Source: Lantana camara
Lineage: Eukaryota > Streptophyta > Magnoliopsida > Lamiales > Verbenaceae
Reading direction: 5' to 3'
Length of the DNA stretch: 64,000 nucleotides
Assembly (NCBI GenBank): GCA_037501455.1
Contig: CM074857.1
Coordinates: 122,189,501-122,253,500, forward strand
The position numbers were made by a program, and so were the translations under genes. This document shows, piece after piece, positions 1 to 11,535 of the stretch. The notes beneath the pieces are model-generated. The model was not told where the DNA came from, did no database searches, and was given only the letters and a program-made list of their open reading frames with translations. The number at the start of each line of letters is the position of its first letter. Position 1 is the first letter of the stretch.

Positions 1-1492
1 GGAAACTTTCCACCCCCCGCAGTGGGAGTCGTCGTTACGGATGCCGGTCCTAGTGCTCCCAGCCGTTTAATACTCTCCGAAGTGGACCTGGCTGCTTACG
101 CGGAGCACTGCCGGGCAGAGGCGTTGGCTGCTGCAAGAGAAAACAGGGAACCGGTCATGCCCGCTCCCCCGAGAGGAAGTCCTTTGGCTCTAACTCCTCA
201 GAATGTCGCATACCCCACGGTGCAAGGGCCATCTACCCCGGTGACGTATGCTGTCCAACAGCATGCTCCTCAACCGAGTATCTGGGGGTATCCACAGCTC
301 CCCTACGGCCAAAACCCCTACGTGCAGCCTCAGACCATATACATCGCTCCGGCCTTGGGAGGCCAACACCCAGTCCATCTGGGTGTACACCTGGAGGAAG
401 GTTTCGACGACAATGGAAACCCACCTCGCCGCCGGGAGCCGGCTAGAGGAGGAAATGATCAGGATGAGGAACGTCCCTCGCAACTTTTGCGCAATATAAG
501 GGAAAACGATAGGGGCGCACTCCACATTGCGGGGACGGCAAGCGAGATGAATAGGGACGCTCCCGTTCCTAGAAACGTGCCTGTTTTTGATCGCTTAGGG
601 GCTAGGGTCCATCCCGACGCCTACTACAGAGCCAACCGGGGACACTGGGTTGGCCAGGCCGATCTCCGAAACAATCTCCCCCGGAGACAACGACAGCAGC
701 AACAACAGCAGCAACGACCACAATAGCAACAACCTTGTTTACCCGACCCAGTGCAAGGGCCGGAGTATTTTGATCCACAAGAGGAAGTATCATCACACTT
801 CCCCCAAGGGCAAGGCCCCGAAGTAAGGGCACCTGCCAACCACTACGGTTACCCCCCACAGTGTCAAGGGAGGGCGTACCGCAGCGAAAGGGAGGCCAGG
901 TCCCCTTTTTACGATGAAATCATCGACGCCAAGGTGGTGGATAGAGTCCCCACCAATTTACCAGTTTACCACGGGAGCACTGACCCCGTGAAGCATTGTT
1001 CCAAGTTTGAGGCGCAGGTCAGCCTCTATGGCCATTCCAAACTCATTTGGGCCAAGATCTTCGAAACCACACTCGAGGGACCAGCCCAAGACTGGTTCGA
1101 GCGCTTAGCCCCTCATAGCATCCGCGACTATGATCATCTGACACAAAAAATTCAAGGCCCACTTCTCCTCCGTGACGGGGGTCAAGCTCCCGTCTACCTA
1201 TCTGTACAGTATCGTGCAGGAGGAGGGCGAGACCTTGAGGAGTTTCTTTTCACGCTTCAACGAGGCATTTGTCAAGGTGGAGCACTTGGACATTGATATC
1301 CTGACCCAGACCCTCCACAAGGCCATCCGTCACACAGAATGCGCCGACGAAATCATCCTCCAGTCTCCCCAAAGTATGGAGGAAGTAATGGCCATCGCAC
1401 GATGCTTTATGCGATTAGAGGAGGTCAAGTCCACTACTCGTGCGTTGGGGCGCAGAGTTGATCGCCGGGCAAACGACCCAGCTCCTGATTGA
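1..1492 (+). pseudogene. gag: gag of Tat-type element, broken
   Basis: This is the nucleocapsid precursor. The frame is already open at base 1, so the N terminus is missing. The first part is Pro/Gln-rich and ends in a poly-Gln run (about 693-735) with an in-frame TAG at 724-726. Next comes the typical retrotransposon gag core around 955-1480, with an LEGPAQDWFERL-type motif at about 1075-1110. The frame changes near 1145-1155, next to a run of A residues. The core continues in the second frame to an in-frame TGA at 1490-1492. The zinc-knuckle-like CX2H...C segment follows in the downstream ORF (about 1710-1755). Two stops and one frameshift make it non-functional as written. Confidence 0.85.
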
Positions 1493-1543
1493 TTCCTCAG
1501 ATCCGACCCACCTCGGTCGGAGCCTCCCAAGCTTTCCAGCAGA

Positions 1544-4090
1544 ATGGAACAGAGGCTCAAGCGTGAAATGCCCTCAGCGAGCGGGGTCAAGAGGGGATAC
1601 ACCCCTTTGGTCTGCCCCATCGAGAAAATTTATGAAGTCTTGGATCGGGGGATTCTAAAGAAACCAAAACAGCTGAAAGAAACTAAAAAGGCCAGGGAGT
1701 CGGGGAAGCGATGCGCTTACCATATGCAGCCCGGTCATTGGACCTCGGAGTGCATTGCGTTGAGAGAAGAAGTGGAACGACTGATTCAAGGTGGCCACCT
1801 GATGGAGTTCGTCAAAAAGCTGGACGAACGAGCTCGCCAAGCTTTCGACCAAAGAGAATCGCCCCCACCTAGGAGGGGGCGCAAACCGCCATTGGAAAAG
1901 CTTGAAAAAGCTAACCCTCACAACATGCCCACAAATGAAATCTTCATGATCGCGGGCGACCCCGCTGGGGGAGATTCCAAGACTGCGCGCAAGCGATCAA
2001 GGCGTCAGGTGGGTCGAGAACTTTATGGGCCCAGAGAGATCATGCAAGTAGAGCAGGGGCAAGAATGGCGTGAGCAAGAAATCTCGTTTAGCGATAGGGA
2101 CTTTGTACCGGTGATGCCACGGGACAGCGGAATACCGAGTTGCCCGATGGTCGTTACCTTAGATGTAGCAAACTGTGCTGTACATAAGACCCTTATTGAC
2201 AGTGGAAGCTCTGCCAACATTATCTTTTACTCCACCTTGCAAAAGATGAACATCCATAATTCCCTCGAATATGAACCTATTAAAACACCATTGACAGGTT
2301 TTGGAGGGTCGGAGGTCTATTCCAAAGGAAGAGTCAAGCTCGTTACCTCCATGGGAAAGCTGCCGAAGCGAGCCACCCAATTATTGGAGTTCTTGGTAGT
2401 GGAAGGCCCCTCTGCTTACAACATCATCGTGGGACGCCCAGCTCTGATTAGCTTCAGAGCGGTGATCTCCACTTATCACCAAACCATCAAGCTGCCAACC
2501 CCGAATGGGATAGGGGAGCTCCGTTGCAACATACCGGAATCGTGGGAGTGCTACTCCATCTCCATGGAAAAGGTACAACTTCCTAACAAAGCTATCGTAC
2601 CTTTGATAGATGTTGACGATTTCCAGGATACGGAGCTTGCCGACCCAGACGACCCTACCGCAGAGATGTGTTCCAAGCAAATGACCTCCACCATAGCAAG
2701 GAAGAAGCGCAAGCTTGATGACGGCAAGATAGAGGCCGTTGGAGCCCTTGTCCCGGTCACCCTGATTGCAGACGATCCAGAGAAAACCACCCACGTTGGA
2801 GCTAATCTCAAAGGTAAACAGCAATGTATGCTCATCCAATTTCTGCGAAAAAATGTAGACGTTTTCGCTTGGAAGTCCTCAGACCTAGTGGGTGTCGACC
2901 CAAAAATCATTGAACATCACCTGAATGTCGATCCAAGTTTTCGACCTATCAAGCAGCGCCTGAGGGCCCAAAGCGACGAGCGGAACGAGATAATCGAACA
3001 GGAAGTCAACAAACCGCTAGACGCTGGGTATATCACCCCAGAAAAGTACGTTGAATGGCTCTGCAACGTCGTCTTAGTCGCGAAAACAGGGGAAAAATGG
3101 CGAATGTGCAACGACTTCACCGATTTGAACAAAGCTTGCCCTAAAGATCCTTACCCGCTCCCGCGCATTGATCAGTTGGTCGATTCTACAGCCGGGTGCG
3201 AGCTTTTGAGCATGATGGACGCCTTCCAAGGCTACTACCAAATCTTCATGGCTCAGGAAGACAAGAAAAAGACCGCTTTCATCATGGTAAAAGGGATCTA
3301 CTGTTTCGAGGTCATGCCATTCGGATTAAAAAATGCGGGGGCAACATACCAGAGGTTGGTTAACAAGGTCTTTGCGGATGAAATTGGCAAAACGATGGAG
3401 GTGTACGTCGACGACATGATCGTCAAAAGCGAGAGGACGGAGGCGCACCTGACGGATCTGGGTCGGGCTTTCGACCTGCTGCGCAAGTACAGGATGAAGC
3501 TGAATCCCAACAAATGCTCTTTTGGCGTGGAAGGAGGGAAGTTCCTCGGTTATATAGTCAGCCAGCGAGGAATCGAAGCCAATCCAGAAAAGATCCTAGC
3601 TTTGAAAAGCATCAACAGACCCCACAACATTAGAGACGTCCAGCGCCTCGTCGGTCGAATCATTTCTCTCAACAGGTTCATCTCCCGCTCCTCTGAGAAA
3701 AATCTCCCATTCTTTAAGATTCTACGCAATATTAAAAAATTCAAATGGACTGACGAATGTGACGAGGCCTTTGAAAGGCTCAAAGAATATCTTGCCTCCC
3801 TTTCCTTGCTTGTTAAGCCTGTTGCAGGAGAAACTATGTATCTCTATCTTGCGGTTACGGAGGAGGCCGTGAGTTCAGTGCTAGTGGCCGTGCGCGAAAG
3901 GAAGCACATACCGGTATATTACGTAAGCAAGATATTGCACGGCGCCGAAACGCGCTATCTGGAAATTGAGAAATTCGCCTTAGCCCTCGTGCACGCCTCC
4001 AGGAAACTGAGGCCCTACTTCCAAGCCCATTCCGTCATCGTCCTCACAGACCAAGGCCTACGCCAAGTCTTGGAAAAACCGGAAGCCTAG
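1544..4090 (+). pseudogene. pol: gag C-terminus, protease, reverse transcriptase and RNase H (pol part 1)
   Basis: An 848-residue open stretch in the same frame as the end of gag. It begins with the Cys/His knuckle of gag (about residues 57-70). An aspartic protease with an LIDSGSSANI active site lies around residue 217. The reverse transcriptase has WRMCNDFTDLNKACPKD, the FGLKNAGATYQR motif and catalytic YVDD at about residues 621-624. A Ty3-type RNase H closes it, with a YLEIEKFALALV-like segment. The frame ends at an in-frame TAG (4088-4090), and the homologous protein evidently continues beyond it, so the polyprotein is interrupted. The stretch is otherwise well preserved, which suggests fairly recent decay. 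The role is reverse transcription of the element RNA in virus-like particles. Confidence 0.92.
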
Positions 4091-4117
4091 GGGAGAATTG
4101 TAAAATGGGCCATCGAG

Positions 4118-4675
4118 TTGAGTCAGTTCGATATCAGCTACCAGCCCCGGGCCGCATATCAAGCCCAAATCCTCGCAGATTTCATCATCGAAAAGAACGA
4201 TCCAAGTAGGGAAACCCCGCGTTTGGAGCTATGGACCATGTCGGTCGATGGCTCCTCAACCTCTCAAGGAGGGGGCGTGGGGATTTCCCTAATGAGCACG
4301 GGGGGCCAGGCGTTTGATTTTGCCATCTCCCTTGATTTTTCAGCCACAAATAATGAAGCAGAGTACGAGGCGCTCATCGCAGGGCTCAAAATTGCAAAAG
4401 AGCATGGGATCGAAAGGATCGCTGTAACAACAGATTCCCAGCTGGTGGCGAGCCAGTTTCAAGGCTCCTACGAAGCGCGTGAAGAGACAATGATCAAATA
4501 CCTTGCTAAGGTCAAATCCTTGGCATCCCAATTCAAAGAATTCACGCTACAGCAAGTCCCCAGGGAAGAAAATACGTGGGCGGACGCATTATCAAAGTTC
4601 GCAAATGGAATGAGAGGTTCCAAGGACCAGAACATCACTTACTTGTCAAGCAAGGGGAGAGTGATCGATGGCTAG
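4118..4675 (+). pseudogene. pol: second (archaeal-type) RNase H domain of pol
   Basis: The segment has an RNase H fold: a VDGSSTSQGGGVG strand pair (first acidic residue), NNEAEYEAL (Glu), TTDSQLVASQ (Asp) and a C-terminal ENTWADALSK (Asp) motif. A second RNase H after the canonical one is a hallmark of Tat-lineage elements. It is in frame with the preceding pol segment and separated from it only by the TAG at 4088-4090. It ends in another in-frame TAG at 4673-4675, directly before integrase. All four catalytic acidic positions appear present. Function as part of a polyprotein is lost because of the flanking stops. Confidence 0.85.
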
Positions 4676-4681
4676 GCAGAA

Positions 4682-5944
4682 ATGATATGTTCCATCGACC
4701 CGACGGAACCATGCTGGGTGGACGAATTCATACTTTATCTCAGAGATGGAGTGCTGCCTGCCGACCGAAATGCTGCGAGACGCCTCAAATACAAGGCCGC
4801 GGGATACTCCCTAGATTCTGAAGGGAGATTGTACAAGAGGGCCTTCATGGGGCCAACCAAACGGTGCCTACGCCCCTCGCAAGCTTTGGATGTCTTGGAA
4901 GAAATACACGGCGGGCAGTGTGGAAATCACGCGGGCGGTCGATCCCTGGCCAAGAAAGTTTCCAGAAGTGGGTTCTACTGGCCCACACTAAACGATGATG
5001 CTAGGGAATACGCCCGTAGGTGTGTCAATTGCCAGAAGCACGCCAACATTCCGCGCCAACACCCCGCAGAAATGGTCCCTGTAGACATTTGCTGGCCCTT
5101 CGATCAGTGGGGCATTGATATCGTCGGGCTACTGCCGCTCGTGACGGGTCAACGACAGTACCTGTTGGTCGCGGTGGAGTACTTCTCTAAATGGGTCGAA
5201 GCCCAGCCCGCTGCGAAAATCACGGACAAGGTCATCCAGAATTTCTTATGGCGCAATATCATTTGCAGATTCGGGGTTCCCAGGGTCCTAATCTGCGACA
5301 ACAGAACTCAATTTCAAAGCGCCAGCACTAGAGCCTATTGTACAGACATGGGAATCAGTCAACGCTTCGCATCGGTTGGCCATCCCCAAGCAAATGGCCA
5401 GGTCGAAGTGATTAATCGAATTATTATCCAGAACCTCCAAACCAGGCTGGAGGCCAAGAAAGGAGCCTGTGTCGATGAACTTGATGGGGTCCTATGGGCT
5501 TACCGTACAACTCCCAGGACCGCGACAGGGCTAACCCCCTTTTCGTTGGTTTACGGGTCGGAGGCCATGATCCCCGCGGAGCTTCTACATCAGACAGCAA
5601 GGGTGTCCAACTACCAGCTCGCCAGAAATGCAGAAGACCGAGCACATGAGCTCGACACCATTGAAGAAATTCGACAGAAGGGATTCCAACGCATTCAGCA
5701 ATATCGAGCCACGGTGGCTCGAAGTTATAACAAAGGGATCAAGCCTCGCGCTTTTCAGATTGGCGATCTGGTTCTAAAAAAGGTCGAAGTAACAAAACAT
5801 GTGGGCAAGTTACAGCCCAACTGGGAAGGCCCATACCGCATTGCTGAAGTGGGACGCAACAAAGCTTATTACCTTGAGGACATGGAGGGAAACTCCATTC
5901 CCAGATCTTGGAATGCGCATAACCTCAAGAAGTTTTATGTTTAA
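4682..5944 (+). CDS. pol: integrase domain of pol (open segment)
   Basis: A 420-residue segment in the same frame as the upstream pol pieces. It has an HHCC zinc-binding N-terminal region (His pair near residues 75-82, CVNCQKH near 113). The rve catalytic core has the first Asp near residue 145 (QWGIDIVG), Asp206 (ICDN) and Glu242 (GQVEVIN), with 35 residues between the last two. The C-terminal part (about 340-420) has the GDLVLKKVEV...NWEGPYRI segment typical of Ty3/gypsy integrases. It inserts element cDNA into the genome. The segment is intact, but the in-frame stop at 4673 just upstream separates it from the rest of pol, so the natural polyprotein cannot be made without readthrough. Confidence 0.92.
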   Translation: MICSIDPTEPCWVDEFILYLRDGVLPADRNAARRLKYKAAGYSLDSEGRLYKRAFMGPTKRCLRPSQALDVLEEIHGGQCGNHAGGRSLAKKVSRSGFYWPTLNDDAREYARRCVNCQKHANIPRQHPAEMVPVDICWPFDQWGIDIVGLLPLVTGQRQYLLVAVEYFSKWVEAQPAAKITDKVIQNFLWRNIICRFGVPRVLICDNRTQFQSASTRAYCTDMGISQRFASVGHPQANGQVEVINRIIIQNLQTRLEAKKGACVDELDGVLWAYRTTPRTATGLTPFSLVYGSEAMIPAELLHQTARVSNYQLARNAEDRAHELDTIEEIRQKGFQRIQQYRATVARSYNKGIKPRAFQIGDLVLKKVEVTKHVGKLQPNWEGPYRIAEVGRNKAYYLEDMEGNSIPRSWNAHNLKKFYV

Positions 5945-6377
5945 AAAGTTTCTCTGGGTTGTAAGTACCGTTTTGTTCTCGTCCTAGTTTGTTCTCAAGC
6001 AATGAAAAGTACTTTCAATCCATCTGAAGTGTCTTTTATCTTTAGCTAATCTGAATGTTGTGATATACCCGTTAATCGGAGTTTACGTTTAGAGTTCGGA
6101 ACATCCTAAAGGGTATGGGCAGCGCAAACAGAAAACCGAGGAACCCAGAGGGGTCGCTCGTGGCGACACGTGATGTTTCATTTAAAAGATTGCGAAAAGT
6201 CATACTTACCAGCACGACCGATGTCTTGGGGGAAATAACGTAAAATTGATACGAAAAGCGGGGAGCAAACGCGCGTTTCTCATACATAAGGAGGAGGGGT
6301 TCCGGCCCCGGAAAATTACAATAAGATGTATAAACAATGATGATAATACACAATGATAAAACAAGTTCGTTGCGCCC
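5945..6377. other. spacer between integrase and antisense ORF
   Basis: About 430 bp separate the integrase stop (+) and the antisense ORF stop (-), which converge here. The sequence is moderately AT-rich. Short open frames are not convincing. It should hold 3' sequence for the antisense transcript, but I see no unambiguous terminator. Confidence 0.5.
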
Positions 6378-9300
6378 TCAAGAGCTGGGAGCAGGAAGGT
6401 CAGCAACTTCAGTAGCAGGTTCCGAGGCTGGAGTTAGAAGAATAGGTCGAGTCGTTGAGGGAATCACCTCAGCAGTAGGGGGAAGTGTTGCCAGTGGCGG
6501 GATCGCCAAAGCTGGACCACCTGGGTTCTCGACCGAGAGGCCATCCTTTGTCGACCCGCTACTTGACGGAGCGAAAGTGGCAAACAAAGTCTCTTTTGCC
6601 AGCTCTATATCCACTGAGCCCGGCAGTACCACTGCTCCGGACTGTTTGTCGAGCTGAAATTCGGCCCACTCCACAGCCCAGCCATAGGTCACTTCGCTCC
6701 AATCCGGCTCCTCCTCGTCTTCCTCGCTGTCTGCTGCCTCCTGGTTCGCCCCCTCTTCAAAATCAACGCGAGCCATGAATTCTTCCGGCAGTGTATTGGG
6801 AATGTACCCGTTCGCCGCATTGAGTTTACGAGGGTCGTTAAGGAGTGCATGGGGGATTGGGTGGTGAAGATGGATCTGCGATAAAGCCGTCATGAAGCCG
6901 GTCTCAATGTCGGACGCCCCCAGTGTGCCCGAGACGGTGTCAAACACCCTGGATTGGAGAAACTCCGCCACGGCACTATCCTTTATCTGCGGCACTAGTT
7001 TCTCGACCGTCCAGAAGGTCGTTTTGGTTCCATCCTTTTGCCCATCTACAAAGCCGTCCCGCCATCCGTCCTGCTTGCCTTTCGCGTAAGCCGCTTCAGT
7101 TTTCTCTTCCGCGGCGTCTAATAGGCTTTGCCGCGTGGCCACTCCGGTCTGCAGCTCCTCGTTCGCGGCCCTCAGTTCCCCCAACTCCTTTTCTAAAGTC
7201 GACCTCTCCAGGAGGGAATCCTTTACCAGCTTTTCCATTTTGTCATGCTTCAAGGTATACGCCTTCTGGGCGTCTCCCAGCGCCTTGGACAGCCTCTCAG
7301 CCTCATCCTTCCATCTCTTTTTTTGTAACACCTCAGCCTTCTCCGCCAACAGCTTGCGGTGGGCTTCATCGGCCAATTCCAGTCGCATGGCAGACTGGTG
7401 CTCCCTCACTATTAACTGAAAAAAAAAAAAAAAAAAAGAAGAGGGGGAGAGAGGGTCAGAAGCAAAGCAATGGAAAGCGCTGCCTAAGGGAAGGAATAGC
7501 AAGAAGGCCCTTACCGCGTTTAAAAGAGCAATCTTGTTATAGGAGAGGGTCGCATTGCTCTCCTTGGCCAACTCTTGGTGGTCGCTGGCAGTCTGCAGGG
7601 AGTAATAAATGGCCCCCAACACATCCTGGTCGACTTCCCCGGTAGCGACTTTTCTCTCCGACCCATCCTCCTTGAACTCTGAGACACCAAAGGGATATTT
7701 GGGCCCCACGAAGGAAGGGATGTCAACTATACGCTCGTAGTCCCCCCTCAGCATAGTAAAACCGGGCGAGGATTCCGGTCGAAGGGTAGGGGGAGCCCAG
7801 CCGCCCGGTGGCCGGAAGGTAGAATCCCCCCGCCTAGCAGTTTTCCTGGGAGCCCTATCCCCGGGCTCATCCTTCTCTTTCCTTTTCTGTGTGCGGCGAC
7901 CCCTGGGCACATCCGAAGGGAACCACCCAGAGCTAGTTTCTGAATTCTTATCCGGTCGGCCAGCGGACATAACCACTTTCCCCTTTGGCTTAGGAGGGCC
8001 GGCGTTCTGTCCTTCCATGAGGGGGGCCGGAGCTTCAGTTTCCGGAGGGACCCAAGCGGCTCCTTGCGCATCCGCCTCACTCCCCTCCTTAGGAATATGG
8101 GGGTCAGCCCATCTTTGCCCAGCCGCCCGTTCCACGGCCGCAATTCGAGCCAAGGAGTCAACCTCCGTGAGGCCCTCTTCTTGCGCTATTTCTTGGATAG
8201 AAGGAAGTGGGCCAGGCGTTTCCTCCTTAGCAATCCTCTTGGCCCTCTCGGATTGCTTCTTCTTCAAAAGTCGATCCAACGCTTTGGCTCGTCCGGCTAC
8301 CATTATCGACCCTGCACAAGGAGGAGAAATAAGTTTAGAGGGCAGAATAAGAATTTAGGGCAGCCAGGAAGAGAAGAAGTCAGAGAAGGAAACGTGCTTG
8401 GCCTAAGGGTGTTGAGGGTATAGTTACCCATTCTGAAATCTATATGCCTCCGCGTCCCCGTAGCCAACCCCAAGTTTATCAGCAAATGGGTATTCGTAAA
8501 AATGCCCGTGTCTAGCGGGTGCACCTCCCTCAAAGCAGCTAGCAAGGTGTTGGGCCAACGGACCGGGCCCCTCTCCAAGCTAACCTGGGCAACGTCATTC
8601 CAGGAAGTGTGTTCTAGTCCTTTCCACCCATCTGTGTACCTCAAGAAGACAAATTTCTTCTTCCAGTCTATGCCGTGTGAGGACTTTTCGGTATCAAAGA
8701 TCTTACTCCCTGACCGAGACTGCAACTTCACAAACCCCCTCCTGTTGGGAGAAGCGGCTGAGTCGACGGAAGCTACAAATAATTCAGCGAAATGCTCCAC
8801 ACATTCGACTTGACCCAGGATTTTCATCAAGGATCTAAACGCCGTTATCATCGCGTGACCGTTTGGGAGCAGTTGAATGGGGCTGATCTGAAGATGATTG
8901 AACAAGGCTACTTGGAAGGGGGAGAGAGGGAGTCGGAATCCATATTCAATGGCTTGCAAGGACATGGCGATACACCCTTCCGGTGGTGCCCCCATGTGCT
9001 CATCACTGTTGGGAGTGAAAACTTCACAGCGGTCGTCCAAATCCCTCCGGTCGGTCAGTCTCTTCAAGGCGGTGGTCCTCTTCGACCCATACACCTCGGC
9101 CCTGAATTCGTAATAGTGCTTTAGGCATTTTTGTTGCCCTTTCTTTTTCTTCCCTTTCTGGGGATCCAGCTCCACATTCAAGGCTGCGGTGCCCTCTCCT
9201 GTACCGCGAGTTTCACCCTCCAGAGACATCTCTTCTATTTCAGCGGCCGTATCATCCACTGCCGCACAGTCAACTCCTGTTTCCCCCTCTTCGCTCCGAG

Positions 9301-9541
9301 ATACATTGGGACTTCCCCTGGCCATGCCATCAACGGGGGGACTTACAACTTCCCCATCTACAGTGAGGACGTATGCCTCAGCCTCAGGGTCTTCCCATCT
9401 ACTCTTATCCGGTCGCTTAACCCCTATGCACTCAACGGACACCTCCGAATCTGACGGGATATCTTGGGGTCCATAGTTCCTGGGTTGCTTACCCTTAGGT
9501 TGGCTTTCAGGGAGCACTGAGACATTCCTTTTGGGAGCCAT
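6378..9541 (-). CDS. antisense ORF (aORF) protein of Tat element, 982 aa, spliced
   Basis: The ORF is on the strand opposite to gag-pol. Three coding exons give one frame: 9541-8428, 8311-7515 and 7415-6378. All junctions are GT-AG. A leader intron also fits, with its donor after the GAG near 9606 and acceptor CTAG before the ATG, so I start at MAPKRN (9541) and not at the longer open frame from 9667. The product has an acidic N terminus and a globular region at about residues 150-370 resembling the 'putative gypsy-type transposon' domain of plant antisense ORFs. A Lys-rich stretch follows. A long heptad-like coiled coil lies at about 640-750, and the C terminus is acidic (EEDEEEPDW). Antisense ORFs are known in Tat elements, but their function is unknown. 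Unlike the sense genes it has no stop or frameshift. Confidence 0.82.
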
Positions 9542-9736
9542 TTCTAGTTGGGGGGGGGGGGGAGAAGAAAGGAAGAAGAGAGAGATCTGGGGTTGGAAAG
9601 CGTACCTCGAGAGTGTGCTGGAGGATTCTCCCGGAGAGCGTTTTTGGCAAGGACTGGTGGAGGGCAAAGGTCACTTCGAATTTAGGGTTTATTCTGGTGG
9701 GAGGCGTGAAAGGGAGAAAGACTGCCTAAGCCCCTA

Positions 9737-9743
9737 ATTTATA
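9737..9743 (-). promoter_or_regulatory. TATA box of antisense ORF
   Basis: On the minus strand GCTATAAATTAGG lies about 195 bp upstream of the chosen ATG and just upstream of a plausible leader exon. It sits between the antisense ORF and the 3' LTR, so it is independent of the LTR promoter, which reads the other way. The second Tat-type element in the window has a TATA box in the equivalent place. Confidence 0.55.
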
Positions 9744-10122
9744 GCAAGTGCTTCCAACTAAGCGTGGTTATCCCTTCCCACGTGGCCCATTACCCCAAAG
9801 CAGCTACCTATAACCGCTCCTGGGAACCCGCGCTAGCCTCCCAAATTTCAAAAAGTGTAATCATGACTCTGACAGAGGAAGTCTCCATGGTTCCTGCCCA
9901 GTGGAACACAGCTAGTATGCGTGCGTAAGGCCACGCCTCATATCTTGGGTCGAGATGTAACTTGGGTCGAAGGGAGTTGGCTCGCCACTCAGCTTGGCTT
10001 GAACAGCTCTCCAAAGGATCCAGATCATCACGAGATCGTCGCGACCTAGACCTCCCCTCTCTTACTCAGATGTAAAAGCCTTCCTCAAGATCAGGCACCA
10101 CTCTTTTAGTGGCACCCGATCT

Positions 10123-10140
10123 GGAGGGGGGGGGGGGAGG
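10123..10140 (+). other. polypurine tract
   Basis: An uninterrupted purine run (GGAGGGG...GGAGG) ends exactly one base before the TG of the 3' LTR. It is the expected primer site for plus-strand DNA synthesis and fixes the LTR start. Confidence 0.9.
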
Positions 10141-10856
10141 TGATAAGGGGAAAATTGGGGAACCTGACTAGGCACCAGATGTCATTGCCACGTGGCAGCC
10201 TGTGCCACGCCTTCGCTCCACGACCGAGTCACTTAGGCAGTTACCGACCCAGCACTTGGCCAGACCTCAAGCCGTAGCTTGGCGGCAGTCTCCCGCGACC
10301 TGGGGTCCTCTTTCGACCCAGAGAGAGGTGCGACCCCATGAGGCTCTGACCCAGTCGCTACCGGACAACCGCATTCAATGCAAGCACCACCCCTCGCCGG
10401 CAACATTAATTGCAGTTGCGCCCAGTACAGTGTCAGGCATCCTGGCAGGAGCAGACAAGCAGTGCTTTACCTGGAAAAGCACTGTTCCGGCCGAAGCCCG
10501 TCGCTTTCCTCTCCCAGCCAGATCCACACTTTCTGGGAGGTGTACTTGCACCCACGGAGCCCGTCTCCAACCTATAAGAAACTCATCCCATGACCATCAA
10601 TGGTAAGCTTTCCTTCACGCACCAGACTCTTCACTCCTGCATATTTTTGACCCAAAGGGAGGAGCTGACTTGAGCGTCGGAGTGCCAAAACGGGTCCAAC
10701 CCCCACTTCCCCCCCGTTTTGGCATTAGAGCTTACGTTTGTTAATCTTTTCAGTTGAGGAAAGCACCGGAGTTCTCCCCACTCTATAAATATCTTGGGTG
10801 ATTGGGAGTCTTAGTCGGCCGTCCAGCACACAGCCCAGATTTAGACACCATCAACA
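10141..10856 (+). repeat. 3' LTR of the Tat-type element
   Basis: The LTR begins TGATAAGGGG directly after the polypurine tract and ends ...CCATCAACA, giving a 716-bp TG...CA repeat. It has a GC-rich U3 part and TATA-like boxes at 10573 and 10784. The end at 10856 is judged from the CA dinucleotide and the sharp change to AT-rich flank; a CA at 10853 is an alternative. The partner LTR is outside the window. Confidence 0.8.
10784..10790 (+). promoter_or_regulatory. LTR TATA box
   Basis: CTCTATAAATATC lies near the 3' end of the LTR. An alternative CCTATAAGAA lies at about 10571-10580. The upstream box would leave a more normal R-U5 of roughly 250 bp; the downstream one is the better TATA match but leaves only about 40 bp. 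Confidence 0.5.
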
Positions 10857-11535
10857 TATTTATCACTTTAAATAATAATAAAATATAAATTTTTTACTCT
10901 AAAAGTATATATTTTCTTTTATTAATTAGTTTAAATTAACTTATTTTAAATAAATATAAACAAAACTATCAAATAATTTATTGAATATTATGTAATAATA
11001 TATTTTTATATCAAATTTATTTTTTAAAAAATAAATTTTATTGTTAATCGGATCGAGTCTTTTGATTAGAGTAGGGGTCGCGAGAGAGCAGAGCGTACGG
11101 AACGTCGGGAAATAATACCTAGAGCGGGAGATTCGATTAATCGAGATTCCGAAAATGAAATCCATTAGAAAGTACGTTCTAATTACTATCTATCATGCGG
11201 ACAAAATATGAGTTATTCAGGCCTTAGTGAGTTCGCATAAGGTAAGTAACTTTCCATTGAGGCTTGATGATCTTTGCATCAATACCCTTCCCTTGTGCTA
11301 CAGACAACATTAGTCAATACCACCAGGTCGGGAAGAATTTCTCATTCGTAGCCACAGGCCTTTTATCGGATCTGATCCGACTCGTCATATATGGATTCAA
11401 AAACAATGAATCCGAATCCTAAAGGATTCGAATTCGGATCTGGTTACCGAATTCTCTTATCGGATTCGGATCCGGGATCTCCTGATCCTGTCCGAATACG
11501 ACCCGTTGACAGCCATAATCTTACCTTCTAAGTTT
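10857..11535. other. AT-rich intergenic sequence
   Basis: No gene is seen. It contains AT-rich DNA and a patch (about 11380-11500) rich in variants of GGATTCG/CGAATCC that can fold on itself. Nothing else is assignable. Confidence 0.5.

Larger units (their letters stand above)
1..10856 (+). mobile_element. Tat-lineage Ty3/gypsy LTR retrotransposon, 5' end outside window
   Basis: The order on + is gag, protease, reverse transcriptase, RNase H, a second (archaeal-type) RNase H and integrase. A large antisense ORF, a polypurine tract and a 3' LTR follow. A second RNase H plus an antisense ORF between integrase and the 3' LTR is the known organisation of the plant Tat/Ogre/Retand lineage. The 5' LTR, primer-binding site and gag start lie left of base 1, so LTR identity and the target-site duplication cannot be checked. 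The sense genes carry stops and a frameshift, while the antisense ORF is open. Lineage is inferred from domain order and motifs. Confidence 0.9.

Noticed and set aside
7135..7645. Plus-strand ORFs under the antisense gene
   Set aside because: Opposite-strand shadows of exons 2 and 3 of the antisense ORF; no retroelement domain.
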